From Kordiimonas laminariae (lineage in GTDB: Bacteria > Pseudomonadota > Alphaproteobacteria > Sphingomonadales > Kordiimonadaceae): 64,000 bases of DNA. Position 1 is the first letter of the stretch. Each line of letters starts with the position of its first letter. Made by a program: the position numbers and the translations under genes. The notes beneath the pieces are model-generated. The model searched no databases, was not told the DNA's origin, and worked only from the letters and a program-made list of their open reading frames with translations. This document shows positions 15,743 to 24,399 of this stretch, piece by piece. The stretch spans positions 466,867 to 530,866 of the forward strand of contig NZ_JAKQZA010000002.1 in NCBI RefSeq assembly GCF_023008165.1. Direction: 5' to 3'.

Positions 15743-17575
15743 TTACGCTTTTACATCACGCTTCCATGGGCTCATCAAAACCAGAGCGATAAAACCAGGA
15801 AGGCCATAGATCGCGCCCATCGCAGCCCAAGTAATGGTTTGGGCTTTCCCTAGGTTGCGTCTCCGGCTCCAGAAGAAGGCAAGCAACGCTGTAAGTACCT
15901 GTAAGAACCCTGCAAAAATCCAGACATGGGTATCATACCGATTACCTGTAATATCCTTGAATGGGATATTTCTGGTCTCGCTTGGCTCGATATAGTGCAA
16001 ATATACATTCTTCAGGATGTAATTTGCTGGTGACGCAATGAACTCTAGATGCTGGATCCAAAACGGATGCCTCTTGTAAGCATACTGCTCTTCGTGGATA
16101 AGTTCTGATGAACCGCCAAGTTTCGCATGTACAATCGATGCACCCGGCTTGTTATTCGCGAAGTAATCATTGCCCGAGAAAAGCATCATATACCCATCAG
16201 CTAAACGGTATGTCGCTACCCATGCCATCGCTTCTGGTCTTGTTGGATGTTCAACAACATATTCAGCTTCAGTCGCTTCAAACTCATCAATAAAAGCCAC
16301 TTTATCAAACAGGTAACTCTTTTTATCAGAAACGATCACAATGTAATCTTCGTTGATCTGGAGGCGGCCGATATATTCTTCACCCGCATCAGGCTCGTGT
16401 TTCACCAACATATCACGGTCAGCAAAATTCACCTGATAAAGATGGGAAGTGGTTTCAAGGAAGCTCTCACCGATCATGAATGGTACTTCCCTGAAGCGGT
16501 CAGCTTCAGTCACAGCATCCAGGTTATCCAGAAACCCGTTCTGCCCAATAACACCAATGATTTCATCAGTTTTATTGTTTCGCCCAATCAGTAACATTGC
16601 ATCATGAGAGAATTGCCATATCTGGTTCAATCCGCGAGGTTGAAGCGCATACTGCTTATCCTTCACATACATTTGCCCCTGACGAGGGAAAGTCCACTGA
16701 TTAAGGCTAAAGAATTCCTGGTCAGCAAGTTCGGCCTGCTTCGCATAAATATCAGCCGACGGGTGTGTGCTGTTGCGTAATACATATGCCGGACGTTCAC
16801 CCATTTCATATTCATACATATAGCTGAAGCTACCATCATATGGGTTATCGTCAGGATGTTGGCCTGTAATGAAAAGCGGTAGATGGTAAAAGACTGTCGA
16901 TGACGCCATTATTGCCATTACAATACCAAGTGCCATACCGCTAACCTGCAGGAAAATCGCCCACGGCTCTTTTGTATGTGCTGTCAGGTCCGCCTTAAAG
17001 CTGTTGAAATTCAACAAAAACAAGCCGGCAAGAATGATGATCGCTGGAAAAAATTGCTTAAAATCAGTTTCGGGATTCGGCATCAAATAAGCTGCAATCA
17101 TCAGAATGATCAGAAATGCCCCCTTACTGGCATTAAGTACAGAGAAGGTACCAACAGCATAAGCCGCAAAACATGTAAGCAGAAGCTGAAGGATATAAGC
17201 ATAGTGACGCATATCCACTGTTTCTGCGGTAAAGGCGTCAAATCCAACCGTCATAATCAAAAGCGGCACAACCACTACAATGGAAATAATGGTCAGCGCT
17301 GCACCAGCCAAAGCAATAAATATCTTATGAACTTCAAGCGGGCGGTGGATCAGATAAGTCCAATGGTTAATGCGCTTATGCAAAATCATTTGCACAATAC
17401 CAAAGCCAAAACTACCGCCCACAAGGCCAATATTCATTGCAGCTATCTGCAATGCTTCAGCCTCGAAAAACGGTTTTAACTTTGCCAAAAAACCGTAGAA
17501 AGCCAACACAGCAACTACAGCACACAGTGCCCAAACTCTATAACGGGCAAATTCAGCTTTATATAATTCAAACAT
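15743..17575 (-). CDS. ABC transporter permease with a large soluble insert
   Basis: A 610-residue integral membrane protein. The first 215 residues hold about six hydrophobic helices (VWALCAVVAVLAFYGFLA, FIALAGAALTIISIVVVVPL, GAFLIILMIAAYLMP). One more follows near 210-235, then a long hydrophilic region of roughly 300 residues with strand-like repeats (HDAMLLIGRNNKTDEIIGV, YIVIVSDKKSYLFDK). Two C-terminal helices close it (IFAGFLQVLTALLAFFW, GLPGFIALVLMSPW). The gene lies 9 bp after the ATPase gene, which identifies it as the partner permease. Usual YtrA-type cassette permeases lack such a domain, so this one may sense or bind an extracytoplasmic ligand. The substrate is unknown. Confidence 0.75.
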   Translation of the reverse strand: MFELYKAEFARYRVWALCAVVAVLAFYGFLAKLKPFFEAEALQIAAMNIGLVGGSFGFGIVQMILHKRINHWTYLIHRPLEVHKIFIALAGAALTIISIVVVVPLLIMTVGFDAFTAETVDMRHYAYILQLLLTCFAAYAVGTFSVLNASKGAFLIILMIAAYLMPNPETDFKQFFPAIIILAGLFLLNFNSFKADLTAHTKEPWAIFLQVSGMALGIVMAIMASSTVFYHLPLFITGQHPDDNPYDGSFSYMYEYEMGERPAYVLRNSTHPSADIYAKQAELADQEFFSLNQWTFPRQGQMYVKDKQYALQPRGLNQIWQFSHDAMLLIGRNNKTDEIIGVIGQNGFLDNLDAVTEADRFREVPFMIGESFLETTSHLYQVNFADRDMLVKHEPDAGEEYIGRLQINEDYIVIVSDKKSYLFDKVAFIDEFEATEAEYVVEHPTRPEAMAWVATYRLADGYMMLFSGNDYFANNKPGASIVHAKLGGSSELIHEEQYAYKRHPFWIQHLEFIASPANYILKNVYLHYIEPSETRNIPFKDITGNRYDTHVWIFAGFLQVLTALLAFFWSRRRNLGKAQTITWAAMGAIYGLPGFIALVLMSPWKRDVKA

Positions 17576-17584
17576 GTTCGCGCC

Positions 17585-18496
17585 CTATCCGATTTTGCTA
17601 TCTGGAGAATTATGGTTTTTGGAGAGGAATGCGTTTACCGCCCGTTCAAGGTTCACTGGCATAGACTGTAAATCTGTCAGCCCCAGATGCTTAACCTTTT
17701 CCGGAAAATCATCCCCTTGATCTGTCACCATGATATGGTGTTGATCGTCAATGCGTTTGATATTGAGCAGCCCTGGTATTTGTGAACGATCAATAGGTTT
17801 ACCGTTTACTTCAGCTGCCCAAACAGAAACCCGCTCGACAAATTCATGCGGGGCACTGTTATTCTTCAAATGCCCTTTTTCCATAATAATGAGCTGATCA
17901 GCGACCCGCTCAATTTCTTCCATCTGGTGGGAACAATAAATGATTGTCGCTGCACGTTCTGTTTCTGTGAACATCAGTGCTTCCAGGAATGACTGTTTAG
18001 CGACAACATCAAGGCCCAAGGTTGGCTCATCCAGAATAAGTATTTCCGGACTTTGCGCCAGCGCCATGGACAAATTCAGCCCCGCGCGTTCACCGCGCGA
18101 AAGGCCCGAAATCTTCTGATTTGGATCAACATCAAAATAACCAATCACATGGTCATAAATTTTTTGATCCCATAGAGGATAAAAGCTCCTCTGCATATGG
18201 GTTGCAGCCTTCGCTGTCATCCATACTGGTAAGGTATGCTCTTCGTTCACATACCCAACCTTACCCCGTACATCGGTTGTTAGGTTTTGGCTATCCACAC
18301 CTAGAACCTTCGCCGAACCACTCGTGGGAGCAATCATCCCCAAAAGCAAACGGAACAAAGTGGATTTACCCGCGCCATTACTGCCAACAATGGCATGAAT
18401 GCCGCCCTTTTGGACTTTCAGAGAAAAGTCGTTCAGGGCGGTCTTCTTGCCATAGCATTTGGTCAGTGCATCTGTTTCTATGCAATAGTCTGTCAT
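17585..18496 (-). CDS. ABC transporter ATP-binding protein (YtrB/BcrA-like)
   Basis: A 303-residue cytoplasmic ATPase. ATG 18496 has GAGGAT just upstream and begins MTDYCIETDALTKCYG; an in-frame start at 18517 overlaps the GntR gene and is less likely. It shows Walker A GSNGAGKST, a slightly variant signature LSRGERAGLNLSMALA, Walker B ILILDEPTLGLD and H-loop IIYCSHQMEEIE. The C-terminal about 90 residues are an extra domain common in ABC-2-type ATPases. With the GntR gene 10 bp upstream and permease 9 bp downstream it forms a YtrA-like regulated cassette, a class induced by cell-envelope-active compounds in other bacteria. Confidence 0.9.
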   Translation of the reverse strand: MTDYCIETDALTKCYGKKTALNDFSLKVQKGGIHAIVGSNGAGKSTLFRLLLGMIAPTSGSAKVLGVDSQNLTTDVRGKVGYVNEEHTLPVWMTAKAATHMQRSFYPLWDQKIYDHVIGYFDVDPNQKISGLSRGERAGLNLSMALAQSPEILILDEPTLGLDVVAKQSFLEALMFTETERAATIIYCSHQMEEIERVADQLIIMEKGHLKNNSAPHEFVERVSVWAAEVNGKPIDRSQIPGLLNIKRIDDQHHIMVTDQGDDFPEKVKHLGLTDLQSMPVNLERAVNAFLSKNHNSPDSKIG

Positions 18497-18506
18497 GCTA
18501 TCCTCG

Positions 18507-18926
18507 CTAGACCTCATGAGTTTTCTTTTTTGCAGACAGTTTGCTAAGGCTCGCGGCTACATGACCAATGATTTCCGCTTCACTGAAATCCAGATAAGCA
18601 ACATCACCAACAAATGTTTCAACGGCCTCTTTCAACTGTTTTTCCTGCTCTTCTTTGCTTAAAAGCTGTCGTGGCTCGGACACAAATAAGCCCAGTCCTT
18701 GCCTTGCTTCTACCAAGCCTTGCGATGTTAGTTCCGCATAAGCCTTGGCCACAGTATTGGCGTTGATCATCAATTGGAGGGCTAGCCCCCGAACGCTTGG
18801 TAACTTGGCGCCCGGTATCAAATTACCGCAAGCTATCTCCATTCGAATACCATCGACAATTTGCCGAAATATTGGCCGGGCATCACCTGTTACAATTTGA
18901 ATATTTACCGAACTCATAGCGCTCAT
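18507..18926 (-). CDS. GntR-family regulator, YtrA subfamily
   Basis: A 139-residue repressor-type protein. The winged HTH occupies about residues 15-85 (ARPIFRQIVDGIRMEIACGN, LPSVRGLALQLMINANTVAK, AYAELTSQGLVEARQGLGLF). A short helical C-terminal domain of about 50 residues follows, the hallmark of the YtrA subfamily rather than the larger FadR/HutC effector domains. Starts at 18926 or 18917 are both possible; neither has a strong ribosome-binding site. It is the first gene of an operon with ABC ATPase, permease and S9 peptidase. A perfect palindrome lies 13 bp upstream, right after a TTGACA -35 box, consistent with autorepression. Confidence 0.9.
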   Translation of the reverse strand: MSAMSSVNIQIVTGDARPIFRQIVDGIRMEIACGNLIPGAKLPSVRGLALQLMINANTVAKAYAELTSQGLVEARQGLGLFVSEPRQLLSKEEQEKQLKEAVETFVGDVAYLDFSEAEIIGHVAASLSKLSAKKKTHEV

Positions 18927-18938
18927 TTCAGTATCAAA

Positions 18939-18969
18939 CCCACTGTACTGCGTGTAGTAGTACAGTGGG
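18939..18969. promoter_or_regulatory. Proximal operator of the GntR/ABC operon
   Basis: Perfect 11-bp arms CCCACTGTACT and AGTACAGTGGG with a 9-bp spacer. On the - strand TTGACA (complement of 18985-18990) lies 15 bp upstream, so the palindrome covers the -10 and transcription start region. This is the expected position for a GntR repressor site. The binding protein is inferred from adjacency. Confidence 0.7.
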
Positions 18970-19092
18970 TACGGTTATAACTTTTGTCAACAGTAATATT
19001 TTGCGCATACTTTTACAAAACACAGTAAAAGTATAATAAATTATTGATTTTAAATGACTTATTATCTTAGCAAAAAACCACATGTCATTCAC

Positions 19093-19122
19093 ACGGTGTA
19101 CTATATTTCACTAGTACACCGT
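19093..19122. promoter_or_regulatory. Distal operator-like palindrome sharing the GTACT/AGTAC core
   Basis: Perfect 11-bp arms ACGGTGTACTA and TAGTACACCGT with an 8-bp spacer. The inner GTACT...AGTAC core is the same as in the proximal operator about 154 bp away (centre to centre). It lies in the short gap after the uracil-DNA glycosylase gene stop, where no promoter for another gene is expected, so cooperative binding or looping with the proximal site is plausible. Confidence 0.6.
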
Positions 19123-19149
19123 AGTACAGCTAAGAATCAGGCAAGAAAA

Positions 19150-19734
19150 TTAATTGATGCAGTCGCGCACCTGAGCTTGAAGTTCTGGCACCACTTCAGC
19201 CTCGAACCACTGGTTTTTACTAAGCCAGATATTATTGCGCGGACTTGGGTGCGGCATCGGGAAATAACCGTCGGCTTGAAAATCTCTCCAAGCCTTCACA
19301 GTTTCAGTCAGATTCTTTCTGACTTGCCCTTTCATATGCCAGTTAAGTGCATATTGCCCCACCAGCAGTTTAACCTTCAAATTCGGTAGGAACGCCATCA
19401 AATCACTTCGCCATGCTTTGGCGCATTCAGGCCTTGGCGGCAGATCACCCGATTTACCTGTACCGGGAAAGCAAAAGCCCATAGGCAGGATGGCCACTAG
19501 TTCAGGATTATAAAACTCTTCCTTGCTAAGGCCGAGCCATAATCTGAGCCTATCGCCGCTCGCGTCATCAAACGGTACACCGGTTTCGTGCACTTTTCTG
19601 CCAGGAGCTTGCCCAGCAATCAGAATGGAAGCTTTAGGGTGCACCTGCAGGACGGGCCGTGGCTCATGTTCAAAACAAGATGCACATAGACGGCACCCTT
19701 TAACCTGCTCCACTAATGTTTCTAAAGCCTGCAC
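19150..19734 (-). CDS. Uracil-DNA glycosylase superfamily protein
   Basis: A 194-residue protein if started at GTG 19734, which has AGGGAGAG upstream; an in-frame GTG at 19779 would add 15 residues but lacks a good site. Family landmarks are the CRLCASC start, motif A-like GQAPGRKVHETGVPF, ILPMGFCFPGTGKSGD, and the C-terminal motif PHPSPRNNIW. The HPSPRN segment is the second catalytic loop of UDG-like enzymes. It probably removes uracil or related lesions from DNA, but members of this COG1573-like group without a clear first-motif Asp/Asn pattern may differ in specificity. The two N-terminal CxxC cysteines may be remnants of Fe-S ligands. It transcribes leftward toward the GntR operon. Confidence 0.75.
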   Translation of the reverse strand: MQALETLVEQVKGCRLCASCFEHEPRPVLQVHPKASILIAGQAPGRKVHETGVPFDDASGDRLRLWLGLSKEEFYNPELVAILPMGFCFPGTGKSGDLPPRPECAKAWRSDLMAFLPNLKVKLLVGQYALNWHMKGQVRKNLTETVKAWRDFQADGYFPMPHPSPRNNIWLSKNQWFEAEVVPELQAQVRDCIN

Positions 19735-19860
19735 AAAACTCTCCCTAAGACAAAGGCAATTTAACAAGCGACAGTTCACCTTGCCACACTCTGGGATTAT
19801 TTATCAAAAACTTGGGACAAACTGCATAGTTTTCACCAATTTGACTCATATTGCACAGTC

Positions 19861-21003
19861 ATGATAGCGTTTTTAAGGGTCAGCTTTGAAAGGATATCTG
19901 CCTTGCTAGAGGCACGGGATATTGAGCTTATATCATCGATTTCCGGCATGTCTGGTGAATGCCAGTCCATCACCGAATTTGTCGACGCTGTACTTGTGCC
20001 AATGACTGATCTTTTCAAATCGAATTCCAGCCTGTTTTACACGAATTCAAACCAGACGCCGGGACTATCTCTGCAGGATTGCTTCGCCAATAACCTGGAT
20101 ACTCTTTACTGTGATATATACCAAAGCAACTATCACCAACAGGACCCTTGTTACGCATTGCTGGGGCAAAGTTCTCACGAAAGTAAGTGCGTGTCTGTCT
20201 CTACCGATCAAGCAATAGATCGCGAACATCATTATATTAACAGCGCTTACTATGAAGATTTTCTGCAACCTCAGAACATCCATCAAAGCCTGATTTTCAC
20301 TATTGCGGACCGGAAAAACTATTATGGTCTCTTTGGATTGCATCGCCCTTTACATAAAGATGCATATGAACAAAGCGATCACTTAAAGGCAAAGTTACTA
20401 GCATCACACTTTTCCACTAGCCTGAAGGCACTGCAGGCTAGTATGGCCCGCAACGATGAACAGTTGGCTCTCACTGCTATGATGGTACGTTCTTCTATGC
20501 TGGGGTTCATCACTGTAAATACACAAGGTATCATTACGGCTAAATCAGCAGACCTCACCAATAAAATTCAGGGTTTAGTAGCTATTCCAGATCATCAACT
20601 TTGGCCTATGCTTCTAGATAGTTTTACACCGGAAATACGTCAATTCTGCATCAATGCCCTGAAGGGTCATACTCTACAGGTAACGGATAGTATTGAGGTG
20701 CCATCATGTGCCGAAAAACAATTACCCGCTCTCTTTATATCTGTGCCTGAAACGGGAAAGCTCACAGTCTTTTTCCTTAATGAAGGTGCGCGAAATAATA
20801 TCTCACAAGGTAAATTAAAGCACTTCAACCTCACACGCAGGCAGCAAGATGTAATTCATCTGATCAGTGAAGGGCTTACTAACACACAAATCGCGAATAA
20901 AATGGGTGTTAGCCCGAAAACACTGGAAAGCCACCTAACCGCTATTTACAGGAAAACTGCCTGCCACAACAAAACCGGGCTTCTGTCGGCACTGCGCCCC
21001 TGA
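19861..21003 (+). CDS. LuxR-type (helix-turn-helix) transcriptional regulator
   Basis: A 380-residue protein with a C-terminal LuxR HTH at about 317-378: FNLTRRQQDVIHLISEGLTN followed by TQIANKMGVSPKTLESHLTA. The N-terminal about 300 residues are soluble and not a recognisable autoinducer or receiver domain; a GAF/PAS-like fold is possible (YYGLFGLHRPLHK, LGFITVNTQGIITAK). The translational start is uncertain because ATG 19861 lacks a clear ribosome-binding site. It is directly upstream of and co-oriented with a TBDR/hydrolase pair, so it may activate their expression in response to the imported compound. That link is inference. Confidence 0.8.
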   Translation: MIAFLRVSFERISALLEARDIELISSISGMSGECQSITEFVDAVLVPMTDLFKSNSSLFYTNSNQTPGLSLQDCFANNLDTLYCDIYQSNYHQQDPCYALLGQSSHESKCVSVSTDQAIDREHHYINSAYYEDFLQPQNIHQSLIFTIADRKNYYGLFGLHRPLHKDAYEQSDHLKAKLLASHFSTSLKALQASMARNDEQLALTAMMVRSSMLGFITVNTQGIITAKSADLTNKIQGLVAIPDHQLWPMLLDSFTPEIRQFCINALKGHTLQVTDSIEVPSCAEKQLPALFISVPETGKLTVFFLNEGARNNISQGKLKHFNLTRRQQDVIHLISEGLTNTQIANKMGVSPKTLESHLTAIYRKTACHNKTGLLSALRP

Positions 21004-21093
21004 TTTATAGGGGGTATCCCCGATTTCCATGACGAACACTGAAATTTAAAATACTTCCAACCATCAAATTATGGAGAGTGTTGGGAGGAAAAC

Positions 21094-23475
21094 ATGACCA
21101 GAAGATCAACCATACAGACATTATCAAAAACACTTATAAAAGCTTCAGCATCAGCTTCCATTGTCGCGCTGGTGGCAGGAACTCCGGCGGCCGCACAAGA
21201 AGGCGAAAAAGAAAACGCGCTCGAAGAAATTATCATTACAGCTACGAAACGAGCTGAATCCATTCAAACTGTTGGCCTGAGCGTTACCGCCCTTCAAGGT
21301 GAAGACCTGCAAGCTCGCGGCGTCAGTGAATTTGCTGATTATGCAATTTCAATCCCAAACCTGTCGTTCGGAGCAACCGATGATGGTGTTCTGGCAAACC
21401 GTACGATTTCCATTCGTGGTATTGAGGGCCTGAACACCACCAGTTTTTATATTGATGATATTCCGCTCGATGAATCTATTGATCCTCTCGTGTTAGACGT
21501 TGAGCGTGTAGAGGTACTGCGCGGCCCGCAGGGGACACTGTTTGGCGCACGGGGCCTTGGCGGTACTATTCGGGTGATCACCAAAAAACCGGAATTTGAT
21601 GAAGCAACCATCCGTTTCCATGGCGGCCTGTCGAATACCAAAGAAGGTGGCCTGAACTACCTGTTTGATGCTGCTGCCAACATTCCTCTATCTGACCGTT
21701 TCGCAGCACGCGCAACGGCTTACTATCAATATGAGGAAGGTATCTTTGATAAAATCGTAGGGCCATCCACAGCACCCGGTGTTGTTGTACCGGCGGGCAC
21801 TGTTGGTGCACTGGTGGGCGATACGCCATCCACCCAAGAAGACATTGACGACCGTGAAATATACGGAGGGCAACTGGCACTCAGGCTTGATGCTACAGAC
21901 GCACTTACCTTTAACGGGCGCGTGATGTACCAACGCACTGAGCTTTCAGGTTTTCCACTTGCTGATTTTGTCACCAATCAAACAACAGGGGAACTTACCC
22001 TTGTTGGGGATGATTTCACGCAAGAGCGCCTCTTTAATGTGGATGAAGGCGGTACAGACGAATGGGTGCAAGTTAGCCTTAACATAAATTATGAAACTGA
22101 TTTTGGTACCTTCACCTCCGCCACAGGATACTTTGATCGCACCACCAATGAATTTGAGGATTCGAGCGAATTTATTTCTTTCACTCTTCTTGGCCCGATC
22201 CTGCAAGGCGCAGGGTTACCAACCCAGCCAGCCGCAGTATCTTCACCAATTTTCCAGTCACTTGAATTTAAGACATTTGCAGAGGAAATCAGATTTGTTT
22301 CTGATTTTGCTGGCGATTTCCAGGTGACAGTTGGTGCCTTCTACCAAAACACTGACGACAATGAAGCCTTTGACCCGCCAAACATCGCACCCGGGTTTGA
22401 TGCTGTCTTTTCAGGCTTCCTAGGGGCGCCCGGCGGATTAACAGGTACTGGTGATTTAATCTTCACATCTGACACGCATATGCAAATTGAAGAACTCGGC
22501 CTGTTTGGGGAATTCACCTATAATTTCACGGACAAACTAAGTGCCACCCTTGGCGTTCGTTATTTTGATACTGAAGTAACAACAGACGATGTGATTGGCG
22601 GATTTGCTGCTGGCGGTCTTAATATAGTGTCACCAGAAACAGTACAATCAGAAGATGGCTTCAATTTCAAAGGCCTTATCGAATATGAAGCCAACGAAAA
22701 TGTGTTTGTTTATGCATCTGTTGCTGAAGGTTTCCGTATTGGTGGCACCAATGGTGAACTACCCGCTACACTTGGTTGCCCTGCTCAGGCGGAAGCGCTT
22801 GGATTTGGTTCTGGCGACGACACACGAACCTTCGGCTCTGATAGCCTTGTCAGCTATGAACTAGGTACTAAAACCACGTGGAACGGAGGTAAGCTCACGG
22901 TGAACGCGGCTGCTTTCCACGTGAACTTTGATAATATTCAGCAGCGCATTCTGCTTGGGTGTGGCTTTGATTTTGTTGGAAACATTGGTGCAGCGAAAAG
23001 CACTGGGTTCGAGTTTGAAATTGCGGGCCGACCAAATGAACATTGGTTCCTTCAGGCTGGCGCCGGGTACACCAACGCTCGCTTCACTGAAACTGTACCG
23101 GGCATTGCAACAGATGGTGACCCGCTTCAACAAGTACCTGAGTGGACTTTCTCCGCGACAGTTGATTATGAAACTCCGGCATCTTTCGGTGATTTCCAGT
23201 GGTTCAGCAGGTCAGATTTCGCTTATGTGGATAGTAGTATCAGTACTGTAGTGGATAGTAATTCTCCACGTATTCGCCCGTCTTACGCGCAGGTTAATAC
23301 GCGCTTTGGCCTGAGGAACGATCAGTATGCAATCACACTCTTTGTGGATAACCTGTTTAATGAAGATGCCGCTTATTCAGATAACCGCACATTAGCGGCG
23401 GAAGCTGGTGGACGTCCGCGTATCGTACGCAATCGTCCCCGTACTATAGGAATTGATTTCCGGGCAAACTTTTAA
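21094..23475 (+). CDS. TonB-dependent receptor (no signalling domain)
   Basis: A 793-residue outer-membrane receptor. ATG 21094 follows GGGAGG. A signal peptide ends near AGTPAAAQ, then a TonB-box region (NALEEIIITATKRAESIQTV), plug domain (about 55-165: ISIRGIEGLNTTSFYIDDIP, VEVLRGPQGTLFGARGLGGT, IRVITKKP) and barrel to the terminal phenylalanine (TIGIDFRANF). It belongs to the large group of alphaproteobacterial receptors for organic substrates as well as siderophores. An alpha/beta-hydrolase gene follows 11 bp later and a LuxR-type gene precedes it, so the imported molecule may be an ester or other substrate of that hydrolase. Confidence 0.9.
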   Translation: MTRRSTIQTLSKTLIKASASASIVALVAGTPAAAQEGEKENALEEIIITATKRAESIQTVGLSVTALQGEDLQARGVSEFADYAISIPNLSFGATDDGVLANRTISIRGIEGLNTTSFYIDDIPLDESIDPLVLDVERVEVLRGPQGTLFGARGLGGTIRVITKKPEFDEATIRFHGGLSNTKEGGLNYLFDAAANIPLSDRFAARATAYYQYEEGIFDKIVGPSTAPGVVVPAGTVGALVGDTPSTQEDIDDREIYGGQLALRLDATDALTFNGRVMYQRTELSGFPLADFVTNQTTGELTLVGDDFTQERLFNVDEGGTDEWVQVSLNINYETDFGTFTSATGYFDRTTNEFEDSSEFISFTLLGPILQGAGLPTQPAAVSSPIFQSLEFKTFAEEIRFVSDFAGDFQVTVGAFYQNTDDNEAFDPPNIAPGFDAVFSGFLGAPGGLTGTGDLIFTSDTHMQIEELGLFGEFTYNFTDKLSATLGVRYFDTEVTTDDVIGGFAAGGLNIVSPETVQSEDGFNFKGLIEYEANENVFVYASVAEGFRIGGTNGELPATLGCPAQAEALGFGSGDDTRTFGSDSLVSYELGTKTTWNGGKLTVNAAAFHVNFDNIQQRILLGCGFDFVGNIGAAKSTGFEFEIAGRPNEHWFLQAGAGYTNARFTETVPGIATDGDPLQQVPEWTFSATVDYETPASFGDFQWFSRSDFAYVDSSISTVVDSNSPRIRPSYAQVNTRFGLRNDQYAITLFVDNLFNEDAAYSDNRTLAAEAGGRPRIVRNRPRTIGIDFRANF

Positions 23476-23486
23476 GGGCTGGCTAT

Positions 23487-24326
23487 ATGTTTTTGCCTAA
23501 TCTTAAAAAGGAGATGCTTGAAATAGCATCAGGTATCTCCCTTGCTTATGTTGAACGCAAACCAACACCAGTGCTCGCTGATGCCCCCACTTTACTGTTT
23601 GTACCGGGCTTCACGTTTTCCGCGGAAGTGTTTCATCATCAACTGGAAGAATTTTCCAAAACCCACCGCGTGATCGCGCTGGACCCTAGGAGCCACGGCG
23701 CTTCTACAATCACCAGTGAGGGGAACGGTTATACAACAATTGCCCATGATCTGGAGCTTTTCATCGGTGCAAAAGGGCTAACAAATATCGCACTCATAGG
23801 TTGGTCATTCGGTGCACTTGCCACATGGCAATATGCAGCCAAATACCCAAGAAACCTCTATTCGCATATCTGTATTGATATGCCGCCTATTGGTATGTCT
23901 GAAGATCCTGATATCTGGACAGAGGGCAAAATAAGCGACCTTGGCGGTGCCTATCATGCCCTAACTTCAAAGGAAGGGCATGCAGTGATGATACGGGAAT
24001 ATGCTGAACATGTGATGTTTAGTGGCACCTTAAGCGATAGAGAATTAAGCCGTATCGTGGAGATATCCCAACAAACACCATACGTGGTTGCATCACAGCT
24101 TTTTGCATCCGGTCTTTTCAGTAACAGGGAAGAAGAAGCGAAAGCCATTAATGGCGTCGTCCCTACTCGCTTTTACCTCGCTGAACATTGGAGCGCTGAA
24201 GCAGAAGCATACCTGATGAGAACGTTACCTGACGCAAGCATATCCAGCTTTGGCGGTCACATGATGTTTCAGGAGTTTAGCGATCACTTCAACAGAGATT
24301 TGAGCGCCTACCTTCAGTCTCTGTAA
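23487..24326 (+). CDS. Alpha/beta-hydrolase
   Basis: A 279-residue alpha/beta-hydrolase without a signal peptide, so probably cytoplasmic. The oxyanion region is LLFVPGFTFSAEVF, the strand-turn DPRSHGAS precedes the nucleophile elbow IGWSFGALATW (Ser), and the catalytic His is likely in FGGHMMFQEFSDHF near the C-terminus. The acidic residue is not certain. It resembles the pimeloyl-ester carboxylesterase-like group but the substrate cannot be read from sequence. It is translationally close to the TBDR (11-bp gap) and followed by a shared terminator. The co-transcribed receptor suggests it acts on a compound taken up through that receptor. Confidence 0.8.
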   Translation: MFLPNLKKEMLEIASGISLAYVERKPTPVLADAPTLLFVPGFTFSAEVFHHQLEEFSKTHRVIALDPRSHGASTITSEGNGYTTIAHDLELFIGAKGLTNIALIGWSFGALATWQYAAKYPRNLYSHICIDMPPIGMSEDPDIWTEGKISDLGGAYHALTSKEGHAVMIREYAEHVMFSGTLSDRELSRIVEISQQTPYVVASQLFASGLFSNREEEAKAINGVVPTRFYLAEHWSAEAEAYLMRTLPDASISSFGGHMMFQEFSDHFNRDLSAYLQSL

Positions 24327-24353
24327 CTGAAGAGCTTTATGCTCTTCACACTA

Positions 24354-24385
24354 AAAAAGGGGCCTAAAAGCCCCTTTTTCTTTTA
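24354..24385. terminator. Bidirectional terminator between convergent hydrolase and amidohydrolase genes
   Basis: Arms AAAAAGGGGC (24354-24363) and GCCCCTTTTT (24370-24379) with a 6-nt loop. A/T tracts flank both sides, so it can end transcripts from either strand. Confidence 0.9.
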
Positions 24386-24399
24386 TCTAACTCAGCCTG

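Noticed and set aside
21010..21025. GGGG-GTAT-CCCC palindrome as operator or terminator before the second TBDR
   Set aside because: The stem is only four base pairs with no T-tract and no repeated copy elsewhere in the window.
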